From the NCBI RefSeq assembly GCF_022179225.1, contig NZ_BPQL01000100.1, forward strand, positions 1 to 34,657: a DNA stretch of 34,657 bases, in the 5' to 3' direction. Numbering within the stretch: the first letter of the stretch is position 1; each line of letters begins with the position of its first letter. This DNA comes from Methylobacterium goesingense. Its GTDB lineage: Bacteria > Pseudomonadota > Alphaproteobacteria > Rhizobiales > Beijerinckiaceae. Shown here one piece after another: positions 34,558-34,657 of this stretch. Below the pieces are notes generated by a model. That model was not told where the DNA came from and ran no database searches. It was given only the letters and a program-made list of their open reading frames with translations. The position numbers and the translations under genes were made by a program.

Positions 34558-34657
34558 GCAGATTTCGCAAAAGTGGTGGCCGGTTTCGCGACGAAAATCT
34601 ACGGCACACCAATGGCCTGAGCAGCCTCGCGTTGGCACGCCAACGCGAGGCTGCTCA
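34558..34657 (+). repeat. composite two-hairpin intergenic repeat, copy 2 (reaches the window edge)
   Basis: Module A (34558-34602) starts GCAGATTTCGCAAAAG and matches copy 1 at 33 of 45 positions. Module B ends in a perfect palindrome, TGAGCAGCCTCGCGTTGGC (34618-34636) and its complement (34639-34657), with a 2-base centre. Copy 2 starts 20 bases after the stop of the 44-residue gene. The element may extend past the window. Confidence 0.7.

Noticed and set aside
1..34657. Search by eye for tRNA, rRNA, CRISPR arrays, insertion sequences and prophage genes
   Set aside because: No cloverleaf-like gap, regularly spaced repeats, transposase or phage protein was seen; gaps are short and explained by hairpins, promoters or repeats.

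Overview
The window is GC-rich DNA with dense genes and looks like the chromosome of an alphaproteobacterium of the Hyphomicrobiales, most likely Methylobacterium or Methylorubrum. That placement is an inference from three things: gene order (nuoA-N, birA, rnj, mce, DUF1467, proS, lolC), a short proline-tRNA ligase without an editing insertion, and the hsp20-DUF1150 pair. No transposase, phage gene, CRISPR array, tRNA or rRNA was seen.

Positions 1-21723 form one minus-strand block of 20 genes. Transcription starts with nuoA near 21.7 kb and runs through the complete 14-subunit NADH:quinone oxidoreductase set in the order A to N, with separate nuoC and nuoD. It continues into biotin-protein ligase, RNase J, methylmalonyl-CoA epimerase, a small membrane protein, proline-tRNA ligase and a LolC/E permease cut by the window edge. 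The block is interrupted at 2509-2954. That 446-base gap holds a plus-strand unit facing the operon: a dyad, a good sigma70-type promoter, a sequence able to form two structured domains, and a strong intrinsic terminator. It is either a small RNA or a 48-codon gene.

The 424-base gap 21724-22147 separates nuoA from a divergent plus-strand pair, a GT4 glycosyltransferase and a 776-residue glycogen-debranching-like protein. This gap holds a perfect 12-base palindrome, a general-stress (EcfG-like) promoter candidate and a weak nuo promoter candidate. The pair probably makes or trims a sugar polymer or osmolyte.

Next come infC (minus strand, AUU start, strong terminator), a second GT4 glycosyltransferase (minus) and an alpha/beta hydrolase (plus). 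A heat-shock unit (hsp20 then DUF1150, minus) follows. It has a near-consensus sigma32 promoter and a leader of about 110 nt that could be an RNA thermometer. The 465-base gap 29768-30232 holds that promoter and leader, a 7-bp hairpin, and nothing else I can recognise.

From 30.2 kb a plus-strand group encodes an exported protein of unknown role, ExbB, ExbD, a TonB/TolA-like protein and a metallophosphoesterase. Two small envelope proteins follow. Two diverged copies of a composite two-hairpin repeat of about 100 bp lie at 28863-28963 and 34558-34657.
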